Source: Tessaracoccus sp. (GTDB lineage Bacteria > Actinomycetota > Actinomycetes > Propionibacteriales > Propionibacteriaceae). Taken from it: a stretch of DNA of 64,000 nucleotides. Each line of letters begins with the position of its first letter. Position 1 is the first letter of the stretch. A program made the translations under genes and the position numbers. This document shows, one piece after another, positions 37,315 through 46,054 of the stretch. The stretch is taken from positions 868,001 through 932,000 of the forward strand of contig NZ_JADJNP010000001.1 in the NCBI RefSeq assembly GCF_016714275.1, written 5' to 3'. The notes beneath the pieces are model-generated. The model saw only the letters and a program-made list of their open reading frames with translations, searched no databases and was not told where the DNA came from.

Positions 37315-38462
37315 CACAACTCCTCCGCCGCGTTGTCGAGGTAGGCCCGCACCGCGGCATGGTAATCGGGAAGGTCGAGCAGGAAGGAGTCATGGCCCCA
37401 GGTCGAGGCGACATCGCGGAACGACGTCGGCAACCGCACCCCCTCGAGGTGCCGCACGATGCGGCGGGAGTGCTCCGTCGAGAACCGCCAATCCGAGGTG
37501 AAGCTCACGATCAGGAACCGCACCGGATCCGCGAGCACGGCGTCGGCCCAGCCCTCGTCCGCGAACGGATCGAAGTAGTCCATGACGCGGGTGAGGTAGA
37601 GGTAGCTCAGCGGGTCGAACCGGCTGAGGAACCGCTCCCCCTGGTACTCGAGGTAGCTTTCGACGGCGAAGTCGATGCCGAAGTTCGGAGTGAGTTCTGC
37701 CGCTTGCGGGGAGCGCCCGAACTTCTCCTGGAACGCCTCCTCGGAGAGGTACGTGATGTGCGCCATCATCCGCGCCACGGAGAGCCCCTTGCGGGGGAAC
37801 GTGCCGCGGCTGAGGAAACGGCCGTCGTTGAAGGCCGAGTCGCGCATGATGGCCTGCCTGCCGACGGCAGAGAACGCGATGTTCTGTGCCGTCAGGCGGC
37901 TGGAGGCAGCGAAGATGAGCGCGCGGCCCATGTCCTCCGGGTGGCTCAGCGCCCACTGCAGTACCTGCATGCCGCCGAGCGATCCGCCCACCACGGCGGC
38001 GAACCGTTCGATGCCGAGGTGGCGCGCCAGCCCGCGGTGCACCGTGACGAAGTCGGCCATGTCGAGGAGCGGAAAGCCGAGCTCGTAGTGCTTCCCGGTG
38101 CGCGGGTCGATCGACGAAGGCCCTGTCGTGCCCTGGCAGCCGCCGAGGATGTTGGAGGCGACGACGAACCACACGTTCGTGTCGATGGCCTTGCCCGGGC
38201 CGATCATGTTGTCCCACCACCCCGGCCGGTCCGCGCCCGTGTGGTAGCCGGCCGCGTGTGCGTCGCCGGTCAGCGCGTGGCAGATGTAGATGGCGTTGCT
38301 GCGGTCCCTGTTCAGCCGGCCGTAGGTCTCATAGGCCACGTCGACGTGCGGGAGGGTTGCGCCACTGGTCAGGACGAGCGGCTGGTCGCCGTCGAACACG
38401 ACGGCAGAGCGCGTCTTGACGACGCCCACGCTGCCTTGACCTGTTGGACTCACGCGCCCCAT
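37314..38462 (-). CDS. metX: Homoserine O-acetyltransferase
   Basis: The 382-residue alpha/beta hydrolase-fold enzyme activates homoserine with acetyl-CoA for sulfhydrylation. Motifs: LPHVDVAYETYGRLN near the start, the oxyanion region HALTGDAHAAGYH, the nucleophile elbow VVGGSLGGMQVLQW, the Asp in FTSDWRFSTEHSR and the His in STWGHDSFLLD. The product feeds MetY, encoded at 39169-40452 on the same strand but separated by a VIT gene. The start at 38462 lacks a strong ribosome site; a downstream GTG is possible. Confidence 0.94.
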   Translation of the reverse strand: MGRVSPTGQGSVGVVKTRSAVVFDGDQPLVLTSGATLPHVDVAYETYGRLNRDRSNAIYICHALTGDAHAAGYHTGADRPGWWDNMIGPGKAIDTNVWFVVASNILGGCQGTTGPSSIDPRTGKHYELGFPLLDMADFVTVHRGLARHLGIERFAAVVGGSLGGMQVLQWALSHPEDMGRALIFAASSRLTAQNIAFSAVGRQAIMRDSAFNDGRFLSRGTFPRKGLSVARMMAHITYLSEEAFQEKFGRSPQAAELTPNFGIDFAVESYLEYQGERFLSRFDPLSYLYLTRVMDYFDPFADEGWADAVLADPVRFLIVSFTSDWRFSTEHSRRIVRHLEGVRLPTSFRDVASTWGHDSFLLDLPDYHAAVRAYLDNAAEEL

Positions 38463-38496
38463 TGTTGCGCACGTCGAGCAAGCGCGCTCGCCCAGG

Positions 38497-39072
38497 TCAG
38501 CCGATGACCACGCCGAGCAACGCGCCGACGGCGTAGGTGGCGGCCAGTGCGAGGAGACCTCCGACGACGACGCGGATCACCGCGCGTCGTACCGGGGCGC
38601 CGCCCAGCTTCGCGCCGACGCCGCCGGTGAGGGCCAGCGCGACGACGACGGCCGCCGCGGTGACGGGGATGCGGAGGGTCACCGGCGCCAGCAGGATGGT
38701 GAGCATCGGCAGCGCCGCGCCCGCCAGGAACGAGAATCCGGAGGCGACAGCGGCGTGCCACGGGTTCAGGACCTCGTTCTCCGCAACCTGGTGGGAACGT
38801 TGCGAGTCCGCGGCAGAGGCCACCGACACGTACTCCCCCAGCGCCATCGAGATCGCCCCTGCGACGACGGCGGCGACGCCGGCCAGCAGCACCGGCAGCG
38901 TCTCGCTCGTCGCCGCGGCGACGCCGACGACCGTTGCCGCCACCGAGACGATGCCGTCGTTGGCGCCAAGGATGCCCGCGCGCAGCCAGTTCAGCCGCCC
39001 GGCGAACTCCGCCGGATCCACGGGCGTGGCGGCCCGGGACTCGGTGTGCAGGTGCGCTGCCGTCGTTGTCAT
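38497..39072 (-). CDS. VIT1/CCC1-family metal transporter, short form
   Basis: The 191-residue membrane protein has five hydrophobic segments typical of vacuolar-iron-transporter homologues: RLNWLRAGILGANDGIVS, VAAVVAGAISMALGEYVSV, then WHAAVASGFSFLAGAALPML and two more. These move Fe2+ or Mn2+. Full-length relatives have about 40-50 residues between GEYVSV and NPWHAA that form the cytoplasmic metal-binding domain; here only about 20 residues remain (SAADSQRSHQVAENEVL). The gene is flanked by metX and metY. Confidence 0.88.
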   Translation of the reverse strand: MTTTAAHLHTESRAATPVDPAEFAGRLNWLRAGILGANDGIVSVAATVVGVAAATSETLPVLLAGVAAVVAGAISMALGEYVSVASAADSQRSHQVAENEVLNPWHAAVASGFSFLAGAALPMLTILLAPVTLRIPVTAAAVVVALALTGGVGAKLGGAPVRRAVIRVVVGGLLALAATYAVGALLGVVIG

Positions 39073-39088
39073 ACCCCCATGACAGCAC

Positions 39089-39143
39089 TCGCCCCCGGGT
39101 CCGTCCAGGCAGGAAAGGCTAGCCTGAAAGCACCCCGGGGGCG
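39089..39143 (-). terminator. Likely metY terminator
   Basis: Between metY and the VIT gene, CGCCCCCGGG and CCCCGGGGGCG can pair around a loop that itself holds the palindrome AGGCTAGCCT. It is downstream of the metY stop on the minus strand, with no T run. Confidence 0.5.
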
Positions 39144-39168
39144 GCCGCTAGAGGTGTATTAATGCTTG

Positions 39169-40452
39169 TCAGGGCAGCTTGTCGAGCGCCTGCGACAGGT
39201 CTTCGATCAGATCGTCGACATTCTCGATGCCCACCGAGAGGCGCACCATCTCCGGCGCGACGCCCGCCTCGGCGAGCTCCTCGTCGGACAGCTGGGAGTG
39301 CGTCGTCGACGCGCTGTGGATGACCAGCGACTTGGCGTCGCCGATGTTGGCCAGGTGGCTGAACAGCTCGAGGGACTCCACGAACTGCTGCCCGCCGTCG
39401 CGCCCGGCCTTGAGACCGAACGAGACCAGGCCGCCGAAGCCGCCCTTCAGCACCTTCTTGGCGATCTCGTGCGACGGGCTGGACTCCAGGCCCGGGTAGT
39501 TGACCCACTCGACCTTGTCGTGGCCCTCGAGGAAGCGCGCGACCGCCAGCGCGTTGGAGCAGTGCCGCTCCATCCGCAGGTGCAGCGTCTCGATGCCCTG
39601 CAGGAGCAGGAACGAGTTCAGCGGGGCGATCGCCGCGCCCATGTTGCGCAGCAGGACCGTGCGGGCGCGGATGATGTAGGCGGCGGGGCCTGCGGCGTCG
39701 GTCCAGACGACGCCGTGATAGGCGGAGTCGCCCTGGGTCAGGGACGCGAAGCGGTCGGAATGCGCGGCCCAGTCGAAGGTGCCGGAGTCGACGATGACGC
39801 CGCCCAGGGAATTGCCGTGGCCGCCGAGGTACTTGGTCGCGGCATGGACCGCGACGTCGACGCCGTGGTCGAACACGCGGGTCAGGTAGGGGGTGGGGAC
39901 GGTGTTGTCGACGACGAACGGCAGCCCGAGCGCGTGCGCGGCCTCGGACCAGGCGTCGAGGTCGATGACGTTGATGGCCGGGTTGCCGATGGTCTCGCCG
40001 AACACGAGCTTCGTACGATCGTCGACGTGCTGGGCCAGTTCCTCCGGCTTGGTCGGGTCGACGAAGCGCACCTCGACGTCGAACTGCTTCAGCGTGTGCG
40101 CGAACAGCGCGAACGTGCCGCCGTACAGCGTCGAGAGGGCGACGAAGTTGTCGCCCGCCGTCGCGAGATTCAGCACCGCGTACGTGACCGCGGAGGCGCC
40201 GGACGCAAGCGCCAGCGCGCCGACGCCGCCCTCCAGCGCGTTGACGCGGGTCTCGAGCACCGACTGCGTCGGGTTCATGATCCGTGTGTAGATGTTGCCC
40301 ATCTTGCGCAGCGCGAACAGATCCGCGGCGTGCTCGGTGTCGTCGAACACGTAGCTCGTGGTCTGGTAGATCGGCACCGCTCGCGAGTTCGTCGCGGGAT
40401 CTGGCTGCTCCTGTCCGGCGTGGACAGCGAGCGTCTCAGGGCGGTAGGTCAT
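39169..40452 (-). CDS. metY: O-acetylhomoserine sulfhydrylase
   Basis: The 427-residue PLP enzyme makes homocysteine from O-acetylhomoserine and sulfide. Cys/Met-metabolism family motifs: PIYQTTSYVFDDTEHAADLF, YTRIMNPTQSVLE, ALASGASAVTYAVLN, GETIGNPAINVIDL, PLP lysine in HAATKYLGGHGNSLGG, and SVGIENVDDLIEDL at the end. The length fits MetY rather than MetB (about 380). AGGAGA lies 9 bases before the ATG. An imperfect dyad at 40468-40489 (AAGT...ACTT) sits just upstream and might be a regulator site. Confidence 0.94.
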   Translation of the reverse strand: MTYRPETLAVHAGQEQPDPATNSRAVPIYQTTSYVFDDTEHAADLFALRKMGNIYTRIMNPTQSVLETRVNALEGGVGALALASGASAVTYAVLNLATAGDNFVALSTLYGGTFALFAHTLKQFDVEVRFVDPTKPEELAQHVDDRTKLVFGETIGNPAINVIDLDAWSEAAHALGLPFVVDNTVPTPYLTRVFDHGVDVAVHAATKYLGGHGNSLGGVIVDSGTFDWAAHSDRFASLTQGDSAYHGVVWTDAAGPAAYIIRARTVLLRNMGAAIAPLNSFLLLQGIETLHLRMERHCSNALAVARFLEGHDKVEWVNYPGLESSPSHEIAKKVLKGGFGGLVSFGLKAGRDGGQQFVESLELFSHLANIGDAKSLVIHSASTTHSQLSDEELAEAGVAPEMVRLSVGIENVDDLIEDLSQALDKLP

Positions 40453-40529
40453 GAGAGAGGTCTCCTAAAGTCGTCGTTGGCGACAACTTAGTGGGGCGAG
40501 GCCGTCTCGGCGGGGTACGTCCGTTCCCG

Positions 40530-41153
40530 TCACGCCTCGAACGGGGCCGGGTCTCCCGCGCCCAGGCGCGCGATGACAGGCTCGTCGCCGGTCAGGTCGA
40601 CCACCGTCGTCGGCTCAAGGCCGCAGTCGCCGCTGTCGATGACGGCATCGACGAGGTGGTCGAGCTCCTCCTTGATCGCCCAGCCGTCGGTCATCGGGTC
40701 GGCGACGCCGGGCAGCAACAGCGTGGATGACAGCAGCGGCGCGTCGAGGGTCTCCAGCAGCGCGAGAGTCGTGCGGTGGGCCGGGATCCGCACGCCGACC
40801 GTCCGCTTCTTCGGGTGCTGCATCATCTTCGGCACCTCGCGCGACGCCTTCAAGATGAAGGTGTACGGCCCGGGCGTCGCCTTCTTCACGGCCCGGAACA
40901 CCCAGTTGTCCATCTCGACGAACTGGCCGAGCTTCGCGAACTCGTCGACGACGAGGGTGAAGTGGTGCTTGTCGTCGAGCTTGCGGATCCTCCGGATCCG
41001 CTCGATCCCCTCCGCGTTGCCGATCGCGCAACCCAGCGCGAAGCAGGAGTCGGTGGGGTACGCGATCAGGCCGCCGTCCTGCAGGATCCGCGTGACCTGC
41101 GCGAGTGAGCGCGGCTGGGGGTTGTCCGGGTGAACGTCGAAATACTGAGCCAT
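40530..41153 (-). CDS. YciO/Sua5/YrdC-family protein
   Basis: The 207-residue protein has the YrdC fold: LAQVTRILQDGGLIAYPTDS (nucleotide-binding start), ALGCAIGNAEGIERIRRIRK, HHFTLVVDEFAKLGQF, PGPYTFILKAS, and RTVGVRIPAHRTTLALLE. Family members make threonylcarbamoyl-AMP for tRNA t6A; the N-terminal sequence is closer to the YciO subgroup, whose activity is less certain. It stands alone on the minus strand between metY and the TadE-like genes. Confidence 0.88.
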   Translation of the reverse strand: MAQYFDVHPDNPQPRSLAQVTRILQDGGLIAYPTDSCFALGCAIGNAEGIERIRRIRKLDDKHHFTLVVDEFAKLGQFVEMDNWVFRAVKKATPGPYTFILKASREVPKMMQHPKKRTVGVRIPAHRTTLALLETLDAPLLSSTLLLPGVADPMTDGWAIKEELDHLVDAVIDSGDCGLEPTTVVDLTGDEPVIARLGAGDPAPFEA

Positions 41154-41194
41154 GGGCCCAGCGTAGTCGTCTGTCGCTCCTCAGGCCTGGGCCA

Positions 41195-41614
41195 CTATCT
41201 CCCCCGCAGCGGATCGACGGGAGCGTCCTTCGTTGCCGTCACCGACACCGTCCCAGGAATACCGGGAAGAGTGATGTCTGCCAGTTCGACGGCGCACGTC
41301 ACCCGCACCGATACCATGGCCGACCGCCCCAGCGCCCGCGCGACGCCTCCCGCGTCGACGGCGGTGCTGACGGTCCGACAGGAGAGGCCGTGCTCAGCCA
41401 GCGCTACGGACAGCGCCTCGTCCGCCGCGCGTTCCGCGGCGGGCACCGTCCGTTCGAGGGCCGCGGCGCGGGCAGCTGTCGCCGCGGCCGCGTTGACGTG
41501 CTGGTCGGCGAGCGTGAGCCGGGCGAGGCTGAGCAGCAGTCCGATGAAGAGAACGAGCGCCGGCAGAATGATCACTGCCTCGACGGAGGCGGCCGCTCCC
41601 CGCTCCCGGCTCAC
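41195..41614 (-). CDS. TadE-like pilus-assembly protein
   Basis: The 139-residue protein starts ERGAAASVEAVIILPALVLF, the TadE/TadG signature: a short charged N-terminus with E five residues into a single membrane segment, then an extracellular domain with two cysteines. Such proteins are pseudopilins of the Flp/Tad secretion machine. The GTG start overlaps the stop of the other TadE-like gene (GTGA). No tadA, tadB or tadC genes are nearby. Confidence 0.8.
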   Translation of the reverse strand: MSRERGAAASVEAVIILPALVLFIGLLLSLARLTLADQHVNAAAATAARAAALERTVPAAERAADEALSVALAEHGLSCRTVSTAVDAGGVARALGRSAMVSVRVTCAVELADITLPGIPGTVSVTATKDAPVDPLRGR

Positions 41615-41979
41615 GGCGTCGTCACCCGCTCGGTGGCCGCGACGGCGGTGCGCGAGACCTCGCGGGGCCACAGCACGACCACAGCATTGCCCGTAACGGT
41701 CGCCGTCGTCCGCTCAGGCCCGCGGTCGACGGCGACAGTCACGCCCGTGAGCGATCCGTTGCCGGCCGCCTTGCTGCCCGCGCTACGCCCCTCCTGCTCG
41801 CTGCCGTCGATCACCGCCGCGGCGCGGGCCGTCTCCTGGGCCGCCGCGAGGGCCGTCGCCTCCGCCCAGGTCACCAGCGACCATTGCAGCAGGAGAAGAA
41901 AGATGCCGAGGGCGAAGGGCAGCAGGAGCGCGAGCTGCACCGAGCCGCTCAGGCCACGCTCCGCTAATCGCCTCCCCAT
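41611..41979 (-). CDS. TadE-like protein
   Basis: The 122-residue protein has one membrane helix near the N-terminus (GLSGSVQLALLLPFALGIFL) and a small extracellular domain. It pairs with the following TadE-like gene by a 4-base overlap. The start could be 41979 or an ATG at 41997. Its promoter must lie in the 42.0-42.1 kb gap shared with the divergent pfp. Confidence 0.75.
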   Translation of the reverse strand: MGRRLAERGLSGSVQLALLLPFALGIFLLLLQWSLVTWAEATALAAAQETARAAAVIDGSEQEGRSAGSKAAGNGSLTGVTVAVDRGPERTTATVTGNAVVVLWPREVSRTAVAATERVTTP

Positions 41980-42135
41980 CCCGGCATCTTCGCGCATCGG
42001 CCGGGCCTTGGCCAGCGGCGGCACGCGGCCTGTGGACAACTTCCCAGCCTGCGCCCTCCCCGTCGGTGCGGTCCCGCGTGCAATAGGCTGGCCCCTGACG
42101 CGATCAGCGTCGCAGACGTCAACGAAAGGACACTC

Positions 42136-43356
42136 ATGGTCAAGAAGGTAGCCATCCTCACGGCTGGTGGCTTCGCCCCCTGCCTTTCCTCGGCTATCGG
42201 CGGTCTCATCGAGCGCTACACCGAGGTCGCCCCTGAGGTGGAGATCATCGCCTACCGCCACGGGTACCAGGGCCTGCTGAAGGGCGACTTCCTCGTCGTC
42301 GACGGCACCGTCCGCGCCAACGCCGCGCTGCTGCACAAGTTCGGCGGCTCCCCCGTCGGCAACTCGCGCGTGAAGCTGACCAACGCGGCGGACCTCGTCA
42401 AGCGCGGCCTCGTGGCCGAGGGCGACAACCCGTTGCAGGTCGCGGCCGACCGCCTCGTCGCCGACGGCGTCGACGTGCTGCACACCATCGGCGGCGACGA
42501 CACCAACACCACCGCGGCGGACCTCGCGGCCTACCTCGCCGAACACGACTACGGCCTGACTGTCGTCGGCCTCCCGAAGACCATCGACAATGACGTCATC
42601 CCGATCCGGCAGTCGCTCGGCGCCTGGACCGCCGCCGAGCAGGGCGCGATCTTCGCCAAGAACATCGTCGCCGAGCACAACTCCGGCTCGCGCATGCTGA
42701 TCGTGCACGAGGTCATGGGCCGCCACTGCGGCTGGCTGACCGCCGCCACCGCGCAGAAGTACCGCGAGTGGCTGGACGCGCAGGAGTGGCTGCCCGAGAT
42801 CGGCCTGTCGAAGGAGGCCTGGGACATCCACGGCGTCTACGTGCCTGAGGGCGAGATCGACATCGCCAAGGAGGCCGAGCGCCTGAACACGGTCATGGAC
42901 GAGGTCGGCAACGTCACGATCTTCCTCTCGGAGGGCGCGGGTCTCGACTCGATCGTCGCCGAGATGGAGGCTGCGGGCGAGGAGGTCCCCCGCGATCCCT
43001 TCGGCCACGTGAAGCTCGACAAGGTCAACCCCGGCGCCTGGTTCGCGTCGAAGTTCGCCGAGAAGCTGAACGCCGAGAAGGTCATGATCCAGAAGTCCGG
43101 CTACTACTCGCGCGCCGCCGCCGCGAACGACGCCGACCTGGCGCTCATCAAGCAGTGCACCGACCTCGCTGTCGACTCCGCGCTGCGCGGCGAGCCCGGC
43201 GTCATCGGTCACGACGAGGAGAACGGCGACGTGCTGACCGCCATCGCGTTCGACCGCATCAAGGGCGGCAAGCCGTTCGAGATCGATCAGGACTGGTACC
43301 GCGCGATGCTCGCCGAGATCGGCCAGGAGTTCCCCGCCGCCGCGGTCGCTCACTAG
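42136..43356 (+). CDS. pfp: Pyrophosphate-dependent 6-phosphofructokinase
   Basis: The 406-residue enzyme reversibly phosphorylates fructose-6-phosphate using pyrophosphate instead of ATP. The phosphoryl-donor loop reads TIGGDDTNT (GGDD at about residues 119-122); the second Asp is what bars ATP in this family. Catalytic TIDND follows at about 149. Start MVKKVAILTAGGFAPC and the length match the propionibacterial enzyme. AAAGGA precedes the ATG. A large hairpin follows the stop. Confidence 0.95.
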   Translation: MVKKVAILTAGGFAPCLSSAIGGLIERYTEVAPEVEIIAYRHGYQGLLKGDFLVVDGTVRANAALLHKFGGSPVGNSRVKLTNAADLVKRGLVAEGDNPLQVAADRLVADGVDVLHTIGGDDTNTTAADLAAYLAEHDYGLTVVGLPKTIDNDVIPIRQSLGAWTAAEQGAIFAKNIVAEHNSGSRMLIVHEVMGRHCGWLTAATAQKYREWLDAQEWLPEIGLSKEAWDIHGVYVPEGEIDIAKEAERLNTVMDEVGNVTIFLSEGAGLDSIVAEMEAAGEEVPRDPFGHVKLDKVNPGAWFASKFAEKLNAEKVMIQKSGYYSRAAAANDADLALIKQCTDLAVDSALRGEPGVIGHDEENGDVLTAIAFDRIKGGKPFEIDQDWYRAMLAEIGQEFPAAAVAH

Positions 43357-43435
43357 GCGTACATACATCTGCGTGGGCTTGCTCAGCTGTGCACTATGCA
43401 CAGCTCGTGCAACCCACGCAGATCTATGTACACGC
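43357..43435. terminator. Bidirectional terminator between pfp and yihY
   Basis: A long hairpin: outer arms of about 22 bases (ACATCTGCGTGGG with CCCACGCAGAT, plus flanking GTACAT / ATGTAC) and an inner perfect 9-base stem AGCTGTGCA / TGCACAGCT around CTA. It lies between convergent stops. Confidence 0.85.
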
Positions 43436-43442
43436 AACGGCT

Positions 43443-44615
43443 TCAGCCGGCCGTTTTTCTCCAGGCGCTGAGGCGGCGGACGAGGCTGACGAGGACGGCG
43501 CCCAGGCCGAGTCCCGTCGCGGTGCCGAGGCCGTACCCGATCCCCAGGTTGACCTTCATGCCCCGCGCGGCGACATCCTGCCGGACAGTCTCGTCCTTGC
43601 TCGGCTCAGGGAGCTCGCCCCAAGGGTAGGGATCGTCCTGCGTCAGGAGCTCCACCACCGCCGGCTCCGTGTCCACGACAGGTGCCTCGACCGGCACCGG
43701 CTCCGTCGCCGAGCTGCGCCAGTACTGCTCGGTGCCGACCCAGGCGGCGGTGAACAGGATGAACATCGCCAGCATGTTGAACAGCAGCATCACGACGATC
43801 GTGCTGCCGAAGGCGGCGGCCGACACGTTGCTGGAAAGCATACCGAGGACGCGGCCTGCCACGGACTGCAGCAGGGTGACGCCGAGCGCGCCGACCAGCG
43901 TCCCGATCAGCCACGGACGCGGCGCCGCAGGCTCGTTGGGGAGCACCATGAAGAGGAAGGCGAACATCACCCAGCCGGCCACGAACGTCATGAGTAGCGC
44001 GCTGACCTGGACGAGGAAGCTGATACCAGGGATGCTGTCCCAGGCCAGGTACCGGATGATCTGCTCGGAGAACGCGCCACCGATCGACGCGATGCCCAAC
44101 CCGAGGAAGAGCGTCGTCACGAGGCCAAGGAAGATCAGCAGGTTCACGCCGAGCTCGACGAGGAAGTTCTCCTTGCGCGTCGCGTTCTCGAACTCGCTGG
44201 ACCACATGACGCGGACGGCGCGCTTGAGGTTGCCAGCCCAGCGGGTGCCGGCGTAACCCGCGGTGACGATGGCGATGACGCCGAGTCCGCGCCAGTTCAG
44301 CAGGGCGCGGGTGATGATGTCGGCCAGCTGGGTCGCGAAGGAGTCCTGACCCGGCTCGGCCTCCCCGAGCGTGGTGTCTCCGAGCGTCTCGTGGATCAGC
44401 CGCGTGAGCTCGGTGAGCAGTTCGGGGCGCAGCATGGTCAGCGTCATGCCGATGCCGGCGAACACGAACATGAGCATCGGCACCAGCGAGAGGACCGAGA
44501 AGTAGGTGATGGATCCGGCGAACTGCGGGCCCAGTCGCTCGTTGAAGCGCTCGATGGCGCACAGCGCGTGCGCCACGATGGGGTGTCTCTTGACCCGCTC
44601 GAACCAATCTTTCAT
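43443..44615 (-). CDS. YihY/BrkB-family membrane protein
   Basis: The 390-residue protein has six membrane segments in the YihY order: FAGSITYFSVLSLVPMLMFV, GVIAIVTAGYAGTRWAGNLK, then ENFLVELGVNLLIFLGLVTT and later FGSTIVVMLLFNMLAMFILF. The family is often named ribonuclease BN-like by old error; no nuclease residues are seen. The C-terminal 60 residues hold a linker and a seventh helix, like a pseudo-anchor. Function unknown. Just upstream is a 24-base tandem repeat. Confidence 0.88.
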   Translation of the reverse strand: MKDWFERVKRHPIVAHALCAIERFNERLGPQFAGSITYFSVLSLVPMLMFVFAGIGMTLTMLRPELLTELTRLIHETLGDTTLGEAEPGQDSFATQLADIITRALLNWRGLGVIAIVTAGYAGTRWAGNLKRAVRVMWSSEFENATRKENFLVELGVNLLIFLGLVTTLFLGLGIASIGGAFSEQIIRYLAWDSIPGISFLVQVSALLMTFVAGWVMFAFLFMVLPNEPAAPRPWLIGTLVGALGVTLLQSVAGRVLGMLSSNVSAAAFGSTIVVMLLFNMLAMFILFTAAWVGTEQYWRSSATEPVPVEAPVVDTEPAVVELLTQDDPYPWGELPEPSKDETVRQDVAARGMKVNLGIGYGLGTATGLGLGAVLVSLVRRLSAWRKTAG

Positions 44616-44667
44616 GGCCTAGACCCTACCCATCTGCGGGCGTGGGCACTCAGACGAGCAGCATCCT

Positions 44668-44715
44668 CAGGGTCTTCACGAGGGTCTGTTACAGGGTCTT
44701 CACGAGGGTCTGTTA
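44668..44715 (+). repeat. Perfect 24-base tandem duplication
   Basis: Bases 44668-44691 repeat exactly at 44692-44715 in the gap between yihY and the MerR gene. Nothing else is recognised in the 240-base gap. Confidence 0.9.
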
Positions 44716-44854
44716 CGCAAGTGGTGGCCGTAGCGAGCGGCGTCCTGGTGCGGCAGCTACAGGGTGTAGGGGGTTGGTGCTAGCAGTGCCTGACGGCGAC
44801 GAGTGCAACGAAGTAGGTGGCGTGCCAGTTAGAGAAGCACCGATCAGTGCTTCC

Positions 44855-45430
44855 TCAAACGGCGCGGGCGCGGCGGCGCGCGGCGAGCTCGTCGTCGGGA
44901 TGGCCGGCGGCGGGTGCATCGTCGACGGTGCGCTCCCCGGGCAGGGTCGACAGCGTCCCCTCCAGCTCCCGCCACACGGAGCTGACCGAGATCATGAACA
45001 TGCCCTGGCCGCCGCGGGTCAGGTCGAACAGTTCGTTGGCGGAGGTGACCTCGAAGACGCTGAAGCCGTCGCTGACCAGGGTCAGTTCAGTGAGATCATC
45101 GACGCCGCGGGCGCGCAGGTGTTCGATGGCGACGCGGATCTGCTGCAGCGAGATGCCGATGTCGAGGAATCTCTTGACGACCCTCAGCAGCAGGATGTCG
45201 CGGAAGGAGTACAGCCGCTGCGTGCCGGAGCCGACGGCGTCGCGGATGCTCGGCACGACGAGCCCGGTGCGAGCCCAGTAGTCGAGTTGACGGTAGGTGA
45301 TGCCCGCCACGCGATGGGCGACGGGGCCGCGGAAGCCGGTGTCGCTGGGGACGGGCGTGAACTCGCCGTCGAAAAGTACCTCCTGCAGGGCGAGCTTCTC
45401 GGCCACGGGTTCCTCACTTCGGCTGGACAT
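44855..45430 (-). CDS. MerR-family transcriptional regulator (Rv1830-like position)
   Basis: The 191-residue protein has a MerR DNA-binding domain (AHRVAGITYRQLDYWARTGL, then RLYSFRDILLLRVVKRFLD) from about residue 30 and a C-terminal part GISLQQIRVAIEHLR plus SVFEVTSANELFDLTRGGQG. No metal-binding cysteines are present. It is the last gene of a run conserved with the mycobacterial Rv1822-Rv1830 region. The start at 45430 is preferred over upstream alternatives without conservation. Confidence 0.88.
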   Translation of the reverse strand: MSSRSEEPVAEKLALQEVLFDGEFTPVPSDTGFRGPVAHRVAGITYRQLDYWARTGLVVPSIRDAVGSGTQRLYSFRDILLLRVVKRFLDIGISLQQIRVAIEHLRARGVDDLTELTLVSDGFSVFEVTSANELFDLTRGGQGMFMISVSSVWRELEGTLSTLPGERTVDDAPAAGHPDDELAARRRARAV

Positions 45431-45569
45431 CGTCGGCGGAAACCGACGCCCCGACGCTAACCGGAGTCGGGTGACTCGGTCGCGGCGACACGCCCAGCGG
45501 GCCGGCAAAACATCAGGGTGCCCATCTTACCGACGAGGCCCCCTTCTGGAAGCCGCGACCCTCAATTGG

Positions 45570-46040
45570 TTATTGACTAGGATCTTCGTCCTCGAAGTCC
45601 TCTGCGCTGACGCTGTCGAGGAAGGCCCGGAAAGCCTCAACCTCGTCAGTGCCACCACCTTCAACCTCAACCCCTACTTGATCCATGAGGCTCCGGGGGC
45701 AGCGCAACGGCCAGCCGAGCCGCACCGCGAGGGCCGCCGCGTCGCTGGGCCGGATCTGGATCTCGTCCGCGCCCAGCCGCAGCACGGCGTCGTAGATCCC
45801 CTCGTTCATCCCCGTGATCACGAACTCGCCGGTGCCCAGCCGCGCGACGATGGTGGCGAGCAGGTCGTGCGTCATGGGGCGCTGCGGCTTCTCCCCCTCA
45901 AGTGCCGATGCGATGGCGGCGGCCTCCGTACTGCCGATCCAGATGGGCAGCGAGCGGGTTCCACCCTCCTCACCCAAAAGGAGCACGGGCGGATCTTCGG
46001 GGCTCAGCAACCGGATGCCGACCACTTCGAGCGCGATCAT
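45570..46040 (-). CDS. Bifunctional nuclease family protein (DUF151)
   Basis: The 156-residue protein carries the DUF151 core: MIALEVVGIRLLSPEDPPVL, LPIWIGSTEAAAIASALEG and RPMTHDLLATIVARLG, then IQIRPSDAAALAVRLGWPL. Plant and mycobacterial members have been reported as nucleases; the physiological role is unclear. It lies between the two MerR genes, as in the mycobacterial cluster (Rv1829). An acidic tail EDFEDEDPSQ ends it. Confidence 0.9.
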   Translation of the reverse strand: MIALEVVGIRLLSPEDPPVLLLGEEGGTRSLPIWIGSTEAAAIASALEGEKPQRPMTHDLLATIVARLGTGEFVITGMNEGIYDAVLRLGADEIQIRPSDAAALAVRLGWPLRCPRSLMDQVGVEVEGGGTDEVEAFRAFLDSVSAEDFEDEDPSQ

Positions 46041-46054
46041 GGCTTCACTCTCCT

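Noticed and set aside
40453..40530. SAM riboswitch before metY
   Set aside because: The leader is only a few dozen bases and lacks the needed helices; only a small dyad is seen.
41611..43437. Long minus-strand open frame (608 codons) across pfp
   Set aside because: It is antisense to the clearly coding PPi-PFK. Its composition is typical of mirror frames in high-GC DNA; only the TadE-like part at 41611-41979 is real.
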